64,000 bases of DNA from Eubacteriales bacterium mix99 (GCA_038396605.1 CP121690.1:2880356-2944355); one strand, 5' to 3'. Shown: positions 17,470-27,443, counted from the first letter of the stretch. Notes: generated by a model from the letters alone, not told the origin. Translations and numbers: made by a program.

Positions 17470-19863
17470 CTATCTCAACTTTGCACCGATTTCCATTTCC
17501 AGAACGTCCAGGATCTTTTTGTGTACTTTATTTACTTCGTCGTCCTTCAACGTACGGTCGGATGCACGATATACCAGAGAAAATGCCATGCTCTTGTATC
17601 CTTCCGGTATCTGGCTGCCTTCATAAATATCAAACAGCGAAACATCCTCCAGAATTTTTCCGCCGGTTTTCCGGATCTGCTCCAGAATCTGTCCGGCCGG
17701 AACCGTTTTTTTCACAATGAGGGCCAGATCCCTTGGAACAGCGGGATAACGCTGCAGGGGCCGGTACTGGCAGCCGGTTTTTGCATGATCCAGCAGAACT
17801 GCAAGATTCAGTTCCCCAAGCATGACCCGGATATCCAGTTGATAGTTGTCTGCAACTTTCGGATGCACTTCTCCAAAAACGCCGACCGGCTGATCACCGA
17901 TCCGGACTTCCGCAGTCCTTCCAGGATGCAGAGCCGGATGCCGGACAGCCCGGAAACTGATTTTGTACTCCAGGCCCAGAAGCTCAGCAATTGTTTCTAT
18001 TTTTCCTTTCATGGAATAAAAATCAGAACCTTCGCCGTATTGCCCCATGGCCAGAGTCAGGACTTCATCGGGAAGATCCGTCAGCGGCAGGGATTTCGGA
18101 AGGAAAACCGGATTGATTTCAAAGATGCTGCAGTCCTCCAGACGTCGGTTATAGTTCCGGGACAGAACCTCCAGCATACTGGGCATCATGGTCGTACGCA
18201 GCATGCTCTGATCTTCTCCCAACGGGTTGGCGATCCTTATGGCAGGGGGGAAATCCATGGGATCCGACATGCCGATGGATTGATACACTGCAGGACTGGC
18301 AAAGGAGTAAGTCATGGTTTCATACATTCCCATGCCAACCATAGCCTGTTTTACGGCATCGATCCAATTTTGCTTCCGGGTTCGGATTCCCCGGGAGGCG
18401 GAGCCTTCCATCAAGGTCATTGGAATTTTATCATACCCGTAAATGCGGGCGACTTCCTCCGCCAGATCGGCTACTCCCTCCAGGTCATTGCGATAGGTCG
18501 GCACAACAGCCGACAGCGTATCTCCATCCAGGGTGATTTCCAGCCCAAGCCTGGTCAGGATGTCTTTCATGACTTCCGCGGAAAGCTTCAGGCCCAGCAG
18601 CTCGTTGATACGGTTCCATTTTACCGTAATGGTCTTTCGATCCGTGGAAGCTCCCAGTACATCAATGCACCCTTCCACCACGGTCCCGGCTCCCAGTTCC
18701 TGAATCAGCTGAGCAGCCCGGTCCACCGCCGTCCGTGCCATATTGATATCCAGTCCCTTTTCAAACCGACTGGAAGCCTCGCTCCGCAATCCCAGCGCCC
18801 TGGACGTCAATCGGACACTGGCTCCCTGGAACAGGGCACTTTCCAATACAATCTGCCTGGTTCCGTCCGTGATCCCGGAGTTTGCCCCCCCCATTACGCC
18901 GGCTACTGCAATGGGTTTGTCCGTATCCGCAATCACCAGCATGCCTTCCGTCAGATCCCTGTGCTTTCCATCCAGAGTGACAATGGTTTCTCCCGGTCTG
19001 GCAGTCCGCACCACAATCTTCCTGCCCTCTACCTTGTCCAGATCAAAGGCATGCATGGGCTGACCCAGTTCCAGCATCACATAATTTGTAATATCGACAA
19101 TGTTATTGATGGGCCGGACACCGGCGGCTGCCAGACGACGGCGCATCCATTGAGGGGAAGGGGCGATGCGGATATCCCTGACGGCGCGTGCCAGATATCT
19201 CGGGCAAAGTGCGGCGTCCTCCACCTCAACTTTCAGCTCATCCTTAATCCGGCCGACGCCGGGCTTTAAGGCAATCTCCGGCATGGACCATGTCTTTCCG
19301 GTCGTTACGGCAATTTCCCTTGCCATACCCAAAACGCTGAGGCAATCCGGACGATTCGGGGTGATTTCAAAATCGATGACATCTCCGCCCAGATCCAACG
19401 CCTCTTTCACATCCATTCCCAGCGGATAGTCCTCCTTCAGAATCAGGATGCCGTCCACTTCCGCCCCCGGATAATCGCTGTCTTGCAGTTCCAGTTCTTC
19501 CCCGGAACACATCATGCCATAGGATTCCACACCACGAAGTTTGCTTTTTTTGATGGTGACTCCCCCCGGCAGCTTCGCCCCGTGAACTGCCACCGGAATC
19601 CGCTGCCCGACGGCGATATTGTTGGCTCCGGTTACGATCTGCAGCGCTTCCGTTCCTATATCCACCTGACATACCACAAGCCGGTCCGCATTTGGATGAG
19701 GCTCCACAGAAAGAATCTTTCCAACCACTACATTGGAAATCTCCTGATGCAGTGTTATGATTTCCTCCACTTTCGAGCCGGTCATGGTCAGCTGATCACC
19801 CAAAGTCCCGGTATTTTCTTCTACTTCCACATAATCTTTTACCCAATTCATCGGCAGCAACAT
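17470..19863 (-). CDS. pheT: Phenylalanyl-tRNA synthetase beta subunit
   Basis: The 797-residue beta subunit of the alpha2-beta2 enzyme that charges tRNA(Phe). Domains in order are an N-terminal tRNA-binding EMAP-like domain (about 40-150), the B3/B4 editing domain (about 210-400), B5 (about 410-475), the inactive synthetase-like core (about 490-690) and a C-terminal anticodon-binding FDX-ACB domain (RYPAVPRDLALIVKK). It starts 14 bp after pheS with AGGAGG at ideal spacing and shares the T-box-controlled message. Confidence 0.97.
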   Translation of the reverse strand: MLLPMNWVKDYVEVEENTGTLGDQLTMTGSKVEEIITLHQEISNVVVGKILSVEPHPNADRLVVCQVDIGTEALQIVTGANNIAVGQRIPVAVHGAKLPGGVTIKKSKLRGVESYGMMCSGEELELQDSDYPGAEVDGILILKEDYPLGMDVKEALDLGGDVIDFEITPNRPDCLSVLGMAREIAVTTGKTWSMPEIALKPGVGRIKDELKVEVEDAALCPRYLARAVRDIRIAPSPQWMRRRLAAAGVRPINNIVDITNYVMLELGQPMHAFDLDKVEGRKIVVRTARPGETIVTLDGKHRDLTEGMLVIADTDKPIAVAGVMGGANSGITDGTRQIVLESALFQGASVRLTSRALGLRSEASSRFEKGLDINMARTAVDRAAQLIQELGAGTVVEGCIDVLGASTDRKTITVKWNRINELLGLKLSAEVMKDILTRLGLEITLDGDTLSAVVPTYRNDLEGVADLAEEVARIYGYDKIPMTLMEGSASRGIRTRKQNWIDAVKQAMVGMGMYETMTYSFASPAVYQSIGMSDPMDFPPAIRIANPLGEDQSMLRTTMMPSMLEVLSRNYNRRLEDCSIFEINPVFLPKSLPLTDLPDEVLTLAMGQYGEGSDFYSMKGKIETIAELLGLEYKISFRAVRHPALHPGRTAEVRIGDQPVGVFGEVHPKVADNYQLDIRVMLGELNLAVLLDHAKTGCQYRPLQRYPAVPRDLALIVKKTVPAGQILEQIRKTGGKILEDVSLFDIYEGSQIPEGYKSMAFSLVYRASDRTLKDDEVNKVHKKILDVLEMEIGAKLR

Positions 19864-19877
19864 ATCAATTCCTCCTC

Positions 19878-20900
19878 CTAAAACTGTTTCAGGAAACGGA
19901 TATCATTCTCGAACAGCAGACGGATATCATCAATTCCATACCTGAGATTTGTTATTCGGTCCAATCCCATGCCAAAGGCAAATCCGCTGTAAATGTCCGG
20001 ATCGATCCCGCAGTATCGCAGCACATTGGGATGCACCATCCCGGCTCCCAGAATTTCAATCCATCCGGTATGGGAGCATACCCTGCAGCCGGAACCATGG
20101 CAAATGGCACAGGTAACGTCCACCTCCGCACTGGGTTCCGTAAATGGAAAATGATGAGGCCGGAACTTGGTCCTGGTTTCCGGACCGAATACCTGCTTCG
20201 CAAAGACATCCAGCACGCCTTTCAAGTCTCCCATTGTTATATTCCGGTCCACTGCCAGGCCCTCCACCTGATTGAAAATCGGGGAATGGGTGGCATCCAC
20301 GGAATCGGAACGATAAACCCTTCCCGGGCAAATAATCTTGATGGGCGGCTTTTTGCTGAGCATGGTGCGGATCTGTACCGGGGATGTCTGCGTTCGGAGC
20401 AGAATTTCATCATTGATGTAAAAAGTATCCTGAACATCCCTTGCCGGGTGGTTCTCCGGCGTATTCAAGGCTTTAAAATTATATTCGTTCCATTCCACCT
20501 CCGGCCCTTCCGCAACATCAAACCCCATTCCCAAAAAAATGTCCTTCAATTCATTCAGTGTCCTGGTATTGGGATGGAGATTCCCTCTGGCAGGCTTCCT
20601 GCCCGGGACGGTAATATCAATGGTTTCCTCTGAAAGCCGTTTTTCGAGAGCAGCTTCCCGAAGGGCATTGGCTTTTTCAGCCAGCTCCTTCTCCAGTAAA
20701 GTCCGTATTTTGTTGGCCAGCTGACCAATCACAGGGCGCTCCGCCGGCGGAAGGCTTCCCATTTCCCGCAGGACCATGGTTAGCTTCCCCTTTTTCCCCA
20801 ATACACGGACCCGAAACTCCTCCAACTGATTGAGATCGCTTATATTTTTCAGGGCCTGCACGGCTTCTCCCCTGATTTGTTCCAGTTTCTCCTTTATCAA
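19878..20900 (-). CDS. pheS: Phenylalanyl-tRNA synthetase alpha subunit
   Basis: The 340-residue catalytic subunit has an N-terminal coiled-coil and a class II core with motif 2 ([15 protein letters not shown]) and motif 3 ([18 protein letters not shown]). The [21 protein letters not shown] segment is standard for bacterial PheS. Start is TTG at 20900, backed by AAGGAG upstream. A T-box leader ends just upstream. A 20-bp tandem duplication lies between the leader terminator and the ribosome site. Confidence 0.97.
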   Translation of the reverse strand: MIKEKLEQIRGEAVQALKNISDLNQLEEFRVRVLGKKGKLTMVLREMGSLPPAERPVIGQLANKIRTLLEKELAEKANALREAALEKRLSEETIDITVPGRKPARGNLHPNTRTLNELKDIFLGMGFDVAEGPEVEWNEYNFKALNTPENHPARDVQDTFYINDEILLRTQTSPVQIRTMLSKKPPIKIICPGRVYRSDSVDATHSPIFNQVEGLAVDRNITMGDLKGVLDVFAKQVFGPETRTKFRPHHFPFTEPSAEVDVTCAICHGSGCRVCSHTGWIEILGAGMVHPNVLRYCGIDPDIYSGFAFGMGLDRITNLRYGIDDIRLLFENDIRFLKQF

Positions 20901-20923
20901 CTATAACAGCTCCTTTCCTGTTT

Positions 20924-20963
20924 AAAGTGGTGTGGAATATATAAAAGTGGTGTGGAATATATA
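20924..20963. repeat. Perfect 20-bp tandem duplication in the pheS leader
   Basis: AAAGTGGTGTGGAATATATA occurs twice back to back (20924-20943 and 20944-20963). It lies between the T-run of the T-box terminator and the pheS ribosome site, so it lengthens the leader by one unit without touching the regulatory fold. It looks like recent slippage or local duplication. Confidence 0.9.
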
Positions 20964-20965
20964 AA

Positions 20966-21225
20966 AAAAGCCCCGTCCCGCATAATGGGACGTAGGCTGT
21001 TTCCTGCGTGGTACCACCCAACTTCATTTCACAATGAAACCTCAATACGTTTTAACGGGCGTAAATCCGGGAAGGCCTGAACAATTACGTTTCAGCCTCC
21101 GGCTCCGGAGCGAACATTCAATTCCGGATGACAGGAGCGCTTCCAGTCCACGACGCTCCCTCCCTGAATCCATCCATCAGAATCTACTTTTCTCCTTCAT
21201 TGTCTTTCCTTTGTTGGAATTAATT
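20966..21225 (-). promoter_or_regulatory. T-box riboswitch of pheST
   Basis: The minus strand has the T-box sequence GGGTGGTACCACGC (around 21007-21020). A terminator follows with stem GTCCC/GGGAC extended by GCC/GGC and seven Ts (about 20964-20998). The 5' part starts near 21225 with AAGGAAAGACAATGAAGGAG and AGTAGA, typical of Stem I. A TTC triplet at 21112-21114 is a possible Phe specifier, but I cannot fix the loop by eye. Uncharged tRNA(Phe) should favour the antiterminator. Confidence 0.92.
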
Positions 21226-21363
21226 TTCGATACATAATATAGGCAGTTACGGAACCTGTGGTTTCGAAGATCCTCCAAAAGAACTCTGACACCATGGAGA
21301 CCAAACTCCTTTACAGGCTTATTTTACATAATTGTACCATACTTGCCTGACCCGTTCAAGGGA

Positions 21364-22218
21364 TTACTTGTCCATATTCCTCCCTTTCCGGAAAATTTCG
21401 TAAATCAAAATCCCTGCCGCCACCGAAGCATTCAAAGACTCCGCCCCGCCAGTCATTGGTATTTTCACCAGACTGTCCGCCAGGTCCATCATCTGCCGGC
21501 TGACTCCCCGGGATTCATTACCGATCACCAATGCCGTCCTGTCATACCCTCCCTGCCATTGGAAGAGATCGGAGCCCTCAAGGTGACTGGCCAAAACGTG
21601 ATATCCCAAATGAACCAGCCTGTCCGTTACCTCTTCCGTCTCACAGCGCACAACAGGCACCCGGAAAACCGATCCCATTGTCCCACGGACAACTTTGGGC
21701 TGATACGGGTCTGCGCAGTCATGAATCAGGATCACTCCCTTTCCTCCTGCAGCATCCACGGTACGCACAATGGTCCCCACATTGCCCGGATCCCTCACTC
21801 CGTCCAATATTACCAGGAATCCGGGGGATTGCCCAATGATTTCTTCCGGAGAATAATCCTTTTCCCGGACGACGGCCAGGACACCCTGCGGTGTCTGCGT
21901 ATCTGAAACCGTCCGGAAAATCCGGTCCGTGGTAATCCTCCATGGTATGTTCTTTCTCCCTGCAAGAGTCAGCAACGGATCCGGATCAGAAGCCGGGCCC
22001 GCACCGGTTTCGGAAAACAACAGCATGTCCACGGAGAACCCGGAAGACATCGCCTCCGAAACCATCTTTCGGCCTTCCACAGAAAAGCAGTGGTTCTTCT
22101 CCCTATATTTTCCAGATAACAGGCTTTTCACATACTTCACGGTGTGGTTGGATGGGCTGGACAGGACTAAAAACGGATCCTCACGCTGTTTCTCATGCTG
22201 TTTACGAAACGAATCCAT
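21364..22218 (-). CDS. SpoU/TrmH-family RNA 2'-O-methyltransferase
   Basis: This 284-residue enzyme probably methylates a 23S rRNA ribose (RlmB-like). An N-terminal substrate-binding domain (SpoU_sub_bind, about 20-95) is followed by the knotted SPOUT domain. Motif 1 is LDGVRDPGNVGTIVRTVDAA, motif 2 is LVIGNESRGVS and motif 3 is IPMTGGAESLNASVAAGILI. The start is the ATG at 22218 with AAAAGGAG 6 bases upstream, rather than the ATG at 22236. It lies between rplT and pheS, the usual Firmicutes place. Confidence 0.93.
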   Translation of the reverse strand: MDSFRKQHEKQREDPFLVLSSPSNHTVKYVKSLLSGKYREKNHCFSVEGRKMVSEAMSSGFSVDMLLFSETGAGPASDPDPLLTLAGRKNIPWRITTDRIFRTVSDTQTPQGVLAVVREKDYSPEEIIGQSPGFLVILDGVRDPGNVGTIVRTVDAAGGKGVILIHDCADPYQPKVVRGTMGSVFRVPVVRCETEEVTDRLVHLGYHVLASHLEGSDLFQWQGGYDRTALVIGNESRGVSRQMMDLADSLVKIPMTGGAESLNASVAAGILIYEIFRKGRNMDK

Positions 22219-22309
22219 TGATTTCTCCTTTTGCATCTCAGGTTTCCTTTCCGGCCACAGGATGGACAGCCAGGGAAAACAGGAAATCTGCAGGCGCTCA
22301 GCTGCTCAT

Positions 22310-22341
22310 AAAAATAAGGTCTCCCCCGAGGCCCTATTTTT
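22310..22341 (-). terminator. Terminator after rplT
   Basis: On the minus strand AAAAATAGG and CCTTATTTTT pair, with CTC/GAG inside, and the 3' side ends in five Ts. It closes the infC-rpmI-rplT operon. Confidence 0.8.
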
Positions 22342-22361
22342 GAAACTTCCCAATCTGTCTG

Positions 22362-22721
22362 TTATGCTTCCAGATTTTCTTTGGCAATGTCGACCAACTG
22401 GGTAAAGCCGTCTGCATCATTTACTGCCATGTCCGCCAGGATTTTCCGATCCACCTGAATATCTGCTTTTTTCAGACCATTGATGAACTTGCTGTAGCTC
22501 AAGCCGTTGGTCCTGGCAGCAGCGTTGATCCTGGTAATCCAGAGCTTTCTGAAATCCCTCTTTTTTAATCTTCTTCCTGTATATGCATAAGACATCGACC
22601 GCAGCACTGCCTCGTTGGCAGGGCGGAATTGCTTACTGCTGGTGCCGTAAAAGCCCTTGGCAAGTTTTAATACTTTTTTATGCTTTTTTTTGGCATTCAT
22701 TGCTTTTTTTACTCTTGCCAT
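22362..22721 (-). CDS. rplT: Ribosomal protein L20
   Basis: The 119-residue protein is full-length L20: a long basic N-terminal helix ([18 protein letters not shown]) with the invariant [18 protein letters not shown], and a globular C-terminal half ([19 protein letters not shown]). It is needed early in 50S assembly. In Firmicutes L20 also represses its own operon by binding the infC leader; such a structure may lie upstream of infC here. Confidence 0.98.
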   Translation of the reverse strand: MARVKKAMNAKKKHKKVLKLAKGFYGTSSKQFRPANEAVLRSMSYAYTGRRLKKRDFRKLWITRINAAARTNGLSYSKFINGLKKADIQVDRKILADMAVNDADGFTQLVDIAKENLEA

Positions 22722-22748
22722 TTCCTAAACCTTCCTTCGTCTTAAGAA

Positions 22749-22946
22749 TTACTTGTATGGAATCATTTTTTTCACGACATTTGCCTCTGCCGCCGTAACA
22801 TAGGTCCCCTTCCGAAGATTTCTCTTTCTCCTGGGAGATTTCTTGGTTAAAATATGACTTTTATAAGCTTTGGCTCGCTTTACTTTACCGGATTTTGTCA
22901 GATTGAATCTCTTGGCAGCTCCCCGGTGAGTTTTCATTTTAGGCAT
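22749..22946 (-). CDS. rpmI: Ribosomal protein L35
   Basis: This 65-residue basic protein matches L35 along its whole length ([20 protein letters not shown] near the start, [10 protein letters not shown] later). It is encoded between infC and rplT with 24- and 27-bp gaps, the universal order. Confidence 0.98.
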   Translation of the reverse strand: MPKMKTHRGAAKRFNLTKSGKVKRAKAYKSHILTKKSPRRKRNLRKGTYVTAAEANVVKKMIPYK

Positions 22947-22970
22947 ATTCTGTTCCTCCTTTCAAGCGGT

Positions 22971-23483
22971 CTATTCCTTTGGTGCTAAGACCATAATCAT
23001 GCTCCTGCCTTCCAGTCTTGGCTTACGTTCTATCTCGATATCTGCGGTCAGCATAGAGTTGAAAGTCTCCATTACCTGAAAGCCAATCTCACGATGGGCC
23101 ATTTCACGGCCCCGGAAACGAATGGTTACCTTTACCTTATCCCCGGCGTTCAGAAATTTATCCGCATTCCTGGCCTTCACAGCCATATCATGCTCTTCTA
23201 TGGACGCGGACAGACGTATTTCCTTGACGTCAATCACTCGCTGGTTTTTACGGATTTCCTTTTCCTTCTTGGCAATCTCAAAGCGATACTTTCCATAGTC
23301 CATGATTTTGCAGACCGGAGGATTTCCCCTGGGTGCAATCAGGACCAGATCCAATTGTTTCTGATCCGCAAGCTCCTGAGCTCTTCCCGTAGGCATGATG
23401 CCCAGCTGTTCCCCGTCGTTGCCAATTACCCTGACTTTCTTTTCCCTTATTTCTTCATTGATGGAGAGTTCTTTCCTACTGAT
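22971..23483 (-). CDS. infC: Translation initiation factor IF-3, non-AUG start
   Basis: The 170-residue factor has the N-domain (ELSINEEIREKKVRVIGNDG) and C-domain (VTIRFRGREMAHREIGFQV) of IF-3. No ATG, GTG or TTG gives a sensible start. Homology begins at ISRKELSINEE, and its first codon ATC at 23483 lies 8 bases after a strong GGAGGT. IF-3 genes are known to use rare AUU-type starts so that IF-3 can repress itself, and this fits. An ATA two codons earlier is too close to the ribosome site. An ATG at 23543 would add 20 unrelated residues and lacks a ribosome site. Confidence 0.9.
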   Translation of the reverse strand: MSRKELSINEEIREKKVRVIGNDGEQLGIMPTGRAQELADQKQLDLVLIAPRGNPPVCKIMDYGKYRFEIAKKEKEIRKNQRVIDVKEIRLSASIEEHDMAVKARNADKFLNAGDKVKVTIRFRGREMAHREIGFQVMETFNSMLTADIEIERKPRLEGRSMIMVLAPKE

Positions 23484-23652
23484 ATTTATCCACCTCCACT
23501 TTTTTAAATCCTGAGCCACAGCCAATGTATTACTCCATTTCATAAGCTTCGTTTGATTTGCCGCTATACGTATTGATCACCGCATGAAGCATTCTGCCGC
23601 ATCCGCCCGGATGAAGCATTCCACCCTACCCAACGAATGTGAATACTGAAAA

Positions 23653-23679
23653 GGAGTGGGTTAATTCTCTACCCACTCC
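23653..23679 (-). terminator. Hairpin between thrS and infC
   Basis: A perfect 9-bp stem, GGAGTGGGT with ACCCACTCC, has a 9-nt loop and is followed on the minus strand by TTTT. It is probably the thrS terminator. The 358 bp between thrS and infC also hold the infC leader, where an L20-binding structure would be expected; I cannot prove one by eye. Confidence 0.6.
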
Positions 23680-23841
23680 AAAATATCATTCACCACCTGA
23701 ATCAATTTTGACCTTACCTGACAAAATGCCGGAAGGTGAGAAGTGGATAGCTTCTACTTGCTGTGCTATTATCATATCACATGGCTTTCCCACTGTCAAC
23801 AATTTTTCGCGGATTGCGCAATCCTTCCATGGAATCAAATG

Positions 23842-25752
23842 TTAATCCAGTGCTTTTTCCGATATTTCCCTTTCTATCCGGGCTTTGAAATCTTCCGGCT
23901 TCATGGTACCCAGATCGCCTTTGCTTCTGGAACGGACGGACACGGTACCGTCTTCCACTTCCTTGTCACCGACCACCAGCATATAGGGTACCTTTTCCAT
24001 CCGGGCTTCCCGTATCTTATAACCGATCTTTTCATTCCGCAGGTCACTTTCCGTCCGAATCCCATCCTTTTCGAAGTCTTTCATCATTTTGCCGATAGCG
24101 TCATCGGACCGATTGGTAATGGAAAGGAACTTTGCCTGCACCGGAGAAAGCCAGACCGGAAAAGCACCGGCAAACTGTTCGGTGAGAATCGCGATAAACC
24201 GTTCGATACTGCCGAATACCACCCGATGAATCATGACAGGCCGGTGTTTCTCCCCGTCGGGCCCCACATAAGTCAGGTCAAAGCGCTCCGGCATCTGGAA
24301 ATCCAGCTGAATGGTCCCGCACTGCCAGGTCCTGCCAATACAGTCCTCCAGATGAAAATCAATTTTGGGCCCGTAAAAAGCGCCGTCCCCCTCATTGATC
24401 TTATAATCCAGGCCCTTTATCTCCAGTGCCTCTTTCAATGCATTGGTTGCCCTGTCCCAATCCTCCGGGCTGCCCATGGAATCCTCCGGCTTTGTGGAAA
24501 GCTCCACGTGATATCGGAAGCCAAACACCTTGTAAAAATAGTCCACCAGATCAATGACACCGATGATCTCATCCCGGACCTGCTCCGGAAGCATAAAGAT
24601 ATGAGCATCATCCTGGGTAAAGCAACGAACCCGCATCAGGCCATGGAGGGTACCGGACAACTCATGACGGTGGACCAGCCCCAGCTCTGCCATTCGTACC
24701 GGCAGATCCCGATAGCTGTAGATTTTTCTCTTATAGAGAAGCATGCTGCCCGGACAGTTCATCGGCTTTATCGCGTAGTCCTCCCCATCGATTTTGGTAA
24801 AATACATATTGTCCTTGTAATGATCCCAATGCCCGGAACGGATCCAAAGATCACGGTTCAGAATCATGGGAGTGCGGATTTCCTGATAACCTCTTTGTAC
24901 ATGCTCCTTCCTCCAGAAATCTTCCAGTTGATTCCGCAGGATCATGCCTTTCGGATGAAAAAACGGAAAGCCCGGACCTTCTTCCTGAATGCTGAACAAA
25001 TCCAGTTCCTTGCCAATTTTTCTGTGATCGCGCTTCCTGGCTTCCTCCAGGCGGTTCATATATTCCTTCAGCTGACTCTTTTTGGGAAATGAAATCCCGT
25101 AGATGCGCTGAAGCATCTTGTTTTTCTCGCTTCCCCTCCAATAGGCTCCGGCAACACTCAAAAGCTTGATGGCTTTTACCGATCCGGTGGAGGCTATATG
25201 CGGGCCGGCACAAAGGTCCGTAAAATCTCCCTGCCGATAAAACGAAATCACGGCATCCTCCGGCAGATCCCGGATCAGTTCCACTTTATAGGGCTCTTCC
25301 CTCTCCTCCATATACTGTATGGCATCCTGCCTGGGTAATTCAAACCGCTCCAGCTTCAGATTTTCCTTTACGATCTGCTCCATTTCCTTTTCAATGGCCT
25401 CCAGATCCTCTGTGCTGAACGGCTTGTCTACATCAAAATCATAGTAGAAGCCGTTATCAATGGCGGGCCCAATGGCCAGCCGGGCTTTCGGAAACAGATG
25501 CTTTACCGCCTGTGCCATAATATGGGAGGAAGTATGCCAAAAAGCTTTTTTGCCCTGCTCCTCCTCAAAAGTCAGCAGATTCAGCGTGCCATCCCCATCG
25601 ATTTTCTTCCGGATGTCCACAACCTCTTCGTTCCACTCTCCTGCCAGCGTCGCCCGGGCCAGACCCGGACTGATATCCTTTGCAATATCCCATACGGTTA
25701 TGCTTTCCTGATATTCCCTAATAGAACCGTCTTTCAATTTGATTTGAATCAT
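23842..25752 (-). CDS. thrS: Threonyl-tRNA synthetase
   Basis: This 636-residue class II synthetase has an N-terminal TGS domain (to about 62), the editing domain (zinc-like motif HTSSHIMAQAVKHLFP near 75) and the catalytic core (MNCPGSMLLYK; MRVRCFTQDDAHIF). A C-terminal anticodon-binding domain follows (VGDKEVEDGTVSVRSR). I use the ATG at 25752 with AAAGGAAG upstream; a TTG at 25773 is in frame but sits over the ribosome site. A T-box leader controls it. Confidence 0.97.
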   Translation of the reverse strand: MIQIKLKDGSIREYQESITVWDIAKDISPGLARATLAGEWNEEVVDIRKKIDGDGTLNLLTFEEEQGKKAFWHTSSHIMAQAVKHLFPKARLAIGPAIDNGFYYDFDVDKPFSTEDLEAIEKEMEQIVKENLKLERFELPRQDAIQYMEEREEPYKVELIRDLPEDAVISFYRQGDFTDLCAGPHIASTGSVKAIKLLSVAGAYWRGSEKNKMLQRIYGISFPKKSQLKEYMNRLEEARKRDHRKIGKELDLFSIQEEGPGFPFFHPKGMILRNQLEDFWRKEHVQRGYQEIRTPMILNRDLWIRSGHWDHYKDNMYFTKIDGEDYAIKPMNCPGSMLLYKRKIYSYRDLPVRMAELGLVHRHELSGTLHGLMRVRCFTQDDAHIFMLPEQVRDEIIGVIDLVDYFYKVFGFRYHVELSTKPEDSMGSPEDWDRATNALKEALEIKGLDYKINEGDGAFYGPKIDFHLEDCIGRTWQCGTIQLDFQMPERFDLTYVGPDGEKHRPVMIHRVVFGSIERFIAILTEQFAGAFPVWLSPVQAKFLSITNRSDDAIGKMMKDFEKDGIRTESDLRNEKIGYKIREARMEKVPYMLVVGDKEVEDGTVSVRSRSKGDLGTMKPEDFKARIEREISEKALD

Positions 25753-25827
25753 CTCTGCACTTCCTTTCCCCAAAAATTATTAGCCCATAAAGGATTCCAT
25801 AAACCGAAGAAAGTTTGTATATACATC

Positions 25828-26050
25828 AAAAAAGCCCTCATCCCTGTATAAGGGACGAGAGCTCTGCTCGCGGTTCCACCCTGATTGGCAAATAATGCCC
25901 GGCTTATGTGGTCCTTTAACGGGAACCGGCCGAAATGCTCCAAGGTGGTTTTCAACCGATCCTGTCCGGAAATACTTTCAGCCTTTGATATTTCCTCTCT
26001 GATGACATGGGAACCTGTGTTTACTCGTCCTTTTCCTCACATTTTAGCCA
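25828..26050 (-). promoter_or_regulatory. T-box riboswitch of thrS
   Basis: The minus strand shows the T-box core CAGGGTGGAACCGCG (about 25869-25883), then a terminator CTCGTCCC-TTATACA-GGGATGAG with six Ts (about 25828-25860). The Stem I region starts near 26045 (GTGAGGAAAAGGACGAGTA). By position it should sense uncharged tRNA(Thr); I could not fix the specifier by eye. Confidence 0.9.
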
Positions 26051-26123
26051 TTTTTGATTTTATTACAATTATATCCGCAGAAGCCCATGTTGTCAAGGAG
26101 AAAATAGACTCTTTCCGGATCCT

Positions 26124-27002
26124 TTACTGCTTTGGCAGAACACCTTCCTTTGATATAGTGACTTTGCCGCAAAAAACATTGCTGATGGTATTCAAAAGCT
26201 CTGTATTCTTGATCCGGTCACACTGATGAATAGTAATCTTTCTTGGCGCTATGGTAATCAGCGAACTGATCAGCAGATCATCGTGACTGATTTCCTTGTC
26301 GGAAATTTCCCTTGCCAAATCTTCCAGCATATCGTTGTTGATGACATGAAGACTGGAATCCAGCAATATATATTTTTTATCTTCTCCCAGCTGAACATGA
26401 ACTTCATCCACCTTAGGCTCCTGTATTTCCACAAAATATCGAAGCAACTTAATAAACTCCCTGTACTCTTTTTCGATCAGCAGGTCATCCACTGCCCGAT
26501 CCACTGCTTCCTCCAGCTCGCAGGTAAAATCCTTCATTCGAAACCGGATAAACCCTTCCAGCACCAGTTCATCATTGTCCTCCAGATGCTCCATGATACG
26601 TTTCCATACCCGGCTGCGCCATCTGCTTCGGATCACTTCGGAACGAACCGTGGGGTTTCCGCCCCACATAATCGCCATGGCATCCCGAAGTATCTTGTTG
26701 CGCTCCTCCTGCTCAAAATAAAAATATTCATCCCGGATAATCTTTTCCACCATCTCAGACTGCAAATCCTCCAAAATGATTTCAGATACGGTATCGGCAA
26801 CATATTGGTGCAGTTTATCCTGGACCGACTTTATGGTGACGCTGTCATAATCCTGGCAGCTGGTATAGTTAAGGAATAAAAGATCCCCTGCTTTTTTTTC
26901 TTCGATATCCAGTCCATCCGGCTTGCGGATCTGAGCTTTCCGGAACAACGCTTCCTTTCCGCTCATATCCCGTTCTTCCACCCCGATGGATAAAAGCTGC
27001 AT
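26124..27002 (-). CDS. ytxC: Putative sporulation protein YtxC
   Basis: This 292-residue soluble protein matches the YtxC family (known as a sporulation protein by mutant phenotype or neighbourhood, biochemistry unknown). Recognisable parts are LNYTSCQDYDSVTIKSVQDKL near 55, FEQEERNKIL near 105 and SSLITIAPRKITIHQCD near 265. It lies directly upstream of the thrS T-box, as in Bacillus and many Clostridia. The start is the ATG at 27002 with AGGGAG 7 bases upstream. No membrane segment is visible. Confidence 0.85.
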   Translation of the reverse strand: MQLLSIGVEERDMSGKEALFRKAQIRKPDGLDIEEKKAGDLLFLNYTSCQDYDSVTIKSVQDKLHQYVADTVSEIILEDLQSEMVEKIIRDEYFYFEQEERNKILRDAMAIMWGGNPTVRSEVIRSRWRSRVWKRIMEHLEDNDELVLEGFIRFRMKDFTCELEEAVDRAVDDLLIEKEYREFIKLLRYFVEIQEPKVDEVHVQLGEDKKYILLDSSLHVINNDMLEDLAREISDKEISHDDLLISSLITIAPRKITIHQCDRIKNTELLNTISNVFCGKVTISKEGVLPKQ

Positions 27003-27409
27003 TTTACCACTCCCTTCCATCCTCTTTCCATTCTTCCTCATTGTTGTTTTTTCCGGGGAAGAATGCTGTTATCATAGTACTCCGACCGATCCAGCCAAAC
27101 CGGATCGATATTGCTGTATTATGAAGGGTAAGGTATCCAATTCCTGTTTCATTATATGCCGTGCTGTTTGGATAGTTTCCCTCGGAGATAGTATTCCCAT
27201 GAGCATTTCAAAGTCATGATGTATTAATTGGTTGATCAGTGACTCGCTGACATGGAAAATGATGCAAACATGGAAGAGGATGCGAAACTTCGATTTTTCC
27301 TTTTTATTTTTTGCAGAACCAGGTGGTTCATTCTTCCCGACAATATTTTACGGTAAAAAGTGAAAAAATTTCGTTATGACAATATGAAAAAATTATCTCA
27401 TCCAAAAAC

Positions 27410-27433
27410 AAAAAAATTTCAGCAATGCTGAAA
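27410..27433 (-). terminator. Terminator of the tRNA operon
   Basis: TTTCAGCA and TGCTGAAA form a short hairpin (27417-27433) followed on the minus strand by seven Ts, 10 bp after the tRNA-Leu gene. Between here and ytxC (27003-27409) I see no convincing gene; a 44-codon frame there has no ribosome site. Confidence 0.85.
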
Positions 27434-27443
27434 CCCTCAATAC

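Noticed and set aside
17452-19269. 605-codon open frame on the plus strand opposite pheT
   Set aside because: A shadow of pheT; Pro/His/Gln-rich antisense composition and no family match.
27060-27210. Short minus-strand frame (MLMGILSPRETIQTARHI...) upstream of ytxC
   Set aside because: Only 44 codons, no ribosome site and no recognised family.
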